From an uncultured Collinsella sp. (GTDB lineage Bacteria; Actinomycetota; Coriobacteriia; Coriobacteriales; Coriobacteriaceae), in the NCBI GenBank assembly GCA_900539735.1, contig UQDE01000027.1, positions 1 through 33,116 on the forward strand: a stretch of DNA of 33,116 bases, in the 5' to 3' direction. Under the pieces are notes generated by a model that saw only the letters and a list, made by a program, of their open reading frames with translations, searched no databases and was not told where the DNA came from. Below, piece after piece: positions 32,052 to 33,116 of this stretch; position 1 is the first letter of the stretch; each line of letters opens with the position of its first letter. The translations under genes and the position numbers were made by a program.

Positions 32052-32888
32052 TTAGGCGCCAATCGCGCGTCGGTACTCCGCCATAACCTGAGCGTCGGCA
32101 GCTGCGGGGTCGGCAAAATAGCGCCAGTCATAGGTCTCGGCCGAAACAACTCCGCGATAGCCGCGCGCCACCAGCCTATCCAGGTCGGCGCGCATATCGC
32201 GGTCGCCGTCACCCCAAGCAAGATGCGTCGTGCCATCTGCCGCAACATCGACAAAATGCACGTGGGCGACATCATCGCCAAGCAGATCGAAATAATCGTC
32301 GATGGTATCCCCCGCCACCGCCATAGCGCCCAAATCCAGACACGCCTTAAGTGCCGGATGATCAACTGCCTCGATCATGCGCTTCGTGTCGGCCGCCGAG
32401 TTCACGATCATCGACTCAACCGGCTGTAGGGCCTCGAGCACCAGTCGCACGCCGCGCTCTCCCGCATGCTCGGCAATCGCACGCAGCATCGAGGCGCTGC
32501 GACCCCACGCGTCCTCGATCGGCTCGTTCAAAAATGCCCAGCCGCTCGAGACCATGACCTGCTCGGCTCCAAGTTCCGCCGCGATATCCACAACGTTCTT
32601 AAAGTACGCGAGCGTGCGAGCGCGCGCCTCATTCCCGCGCGCCGCGATATTCCACGGCTTGGGGTTGTTCTGTTCGGGACAAAGCCCCACAATCCGAATC
32701 CCATACCGCTGTGACAGCTCCTGCACCTGCTCGAGCGAATCGTATCCATGGCAATCGACATACAGATGCATCGCCCCGGTCCAAAGCTCGCAACACGTGT
32801 AGCCCGAAGCCGACGCCGAAGAAAAGAACTCCTCAAGGTCAAAATAACGATGGCTGATATTCATGACGGCAAGCTGGGGATAGCTCAT
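32052..32888 (-). CDS. FrlC-like sugar epimerase/isomerase, 278 aa
   Basis: A TIM-barrel protein of the xylose isomerase-like (AP endonuclease 2) family. Metal ligands are suggested by Glu in VLEALQP, Asp in CLDLGAM, His in AHVHFVD and Glu in VSAETYDW. Overall pattern resembles E. coli FrlC, which interconverts fructoselysine and psicoselysine: the GLCPEQ segment, the WGR helix and LEALQPVES match well by eye. GGAGAG precedes the ATG at 32888. It follows the next gene by 73 bases, which may be FrlB-like, so the two may degrade Amadori compounds. Other sugar isomerase functions remain possible. Confidence 0.75.
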   Translation of the reverse strand: MSYPQLAVMNISHRYFDLEEFFSSASASGYTCCELWTGAMHLYVDCHGYDSLEQVQELSQRYGIRIVGLCPEQNNPKPWNIAARGNEARARTLAYFKNVVDIAAELGAEQVMVSSGWAFLNEPIEDAWGRSASMLRAIAEHAGERGVRLVLEALQPVESMIVNSAADTKRMIEAVDHPALKACLDLGAMAVAGDTIDDYFDLLGDDVAHVHFVDVAADGTTHLAWGDGDRDMRADLDRLVARGYRGVVSAETYDWRYFADPAAADAQVMAEYRRAIGA

Positions 32889-32961
32889 AATTACTCTCCA
32901 ACCCAAGCGAGGCCCCGTTCCATATAGGAGCGAGGCCCGATTACACAAACGTTATTTGCTC

Positions 32962-33116
32962 TTAGTAGTCGAACTGGTGATAGTAGCGACGGTAGTTGAG
33001 GTTGTGCTTGGTGACCGTCTCGTAGTAAGCGGCAAGGCGATCGGTGATCAGCGAGGAAAGGATCCACGGAGACACGATGACGCGGAACTCGTCGTCAAGC
33101 CCGGGGATCGCGAACT
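32962..33116 (-). CDS. Partial CDS, possible SIS-domain (FrlB-like) C-terminus
   Basis: The last 51 codons of a gene that continues beyond the window end with RRYYHQFDY and a TAA at 32964-32962. A C-terminal RRY-x-x-x-x-x-Y tail after a helix is typical of SIS-domain sugar-phosphate isomerases and of the fructoselysine-6-phosphate deglycase FrlB. Too little is present for a firm call. Confidence 0.5.
   Translation of the reverse strand, partial: FAIPGLDDEFRVIVSPWILSSLITDRLAAYYETVTKHNLNYRRYYHQFDY

Overview
The window looks like a chromosome segment of a gut actinobacterium of the class Coriobacteriia, most likely a Collinsella species. This rests on moderately high GC, the actinobacterial order mazG - eno - divIC-like - ppx, a complete histidine operon with a fused HisZ-HisG first gene, and many long palindromic intergenic elements. 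The genus is an inference; no database was searched.

Positions 1-9.5 kb are accessory. A minus-strand operon (4937 to 264) encodes a 19-aa candidate leader peptide, a zinc-ribbon protein, a VirD4/TraG-type ATPase without the usual N-terminal membrane segments, a ClpP-type peptidase with an intact triad, and two proteins I do not recognise. Divergent from it is a protein resembling a type I methyltransferase joined to half a specificity subunit, with no visible catalytic motif. Next come an AbiEi/AbiEii toxin-antitoxin pair, whose antitoxin appears to be translated from a leaderless mRNA, a 180-bp inverted-repeat element and an orphan 277-aa protein. No relaxase, VirB4, HsdR or integrase is visible.

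Positions 9.5-16.8 kb carry a metallophosphatase, a DUF4342 membrane protein followed by an OmpR-type response regulator and sensor kinase with a strong terminator, a small PTS IIB plus VOC gene pair, a TPR-like membrane protein, tRNA-Leu(UAA) with a duplicated 3' end, and an AAA+/DUF4143 ATPase preceded by 33-bp tandem repeats.

Positions 16.8-22.3 kb hold housekeeping genes, all on the minus strand: a LarC C-terminal-domain protein, a YfcE-like phosphodiesterase, mazG, eno, a DivIC/FtsB-like septation gene and a Ppx/GppA phosphatase.

Positions 22.5-31.8 kb hold the histidine genes. A PHP-type histidinol phosphatase lies on the plus strand, convergent with the minus-strand operon hisZG-hisD-hisC-hisB-hisH-hisA-hisF-hisI-hisE. 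Together they cover every step from PRPP and ATP to histidine. Three intergenic spacers of the operon contain substantial hairpins. The right edge (31.8-33.1 kb) has an array of inverted half-sites, then a FrlC-like epimerase and the C-terminus of what may be a SIS-domain (FrlB-like) protein, suggesting use of Amadori compounds such as fructoselysine.

The most unusual features are the VirD4-ClpP operon, the degenerate methylase-specificity fusion, the leaderless AbiE promoter/operator and the abundance of several families of long palindromes, some sharing a GGGAC/GTCCC word.
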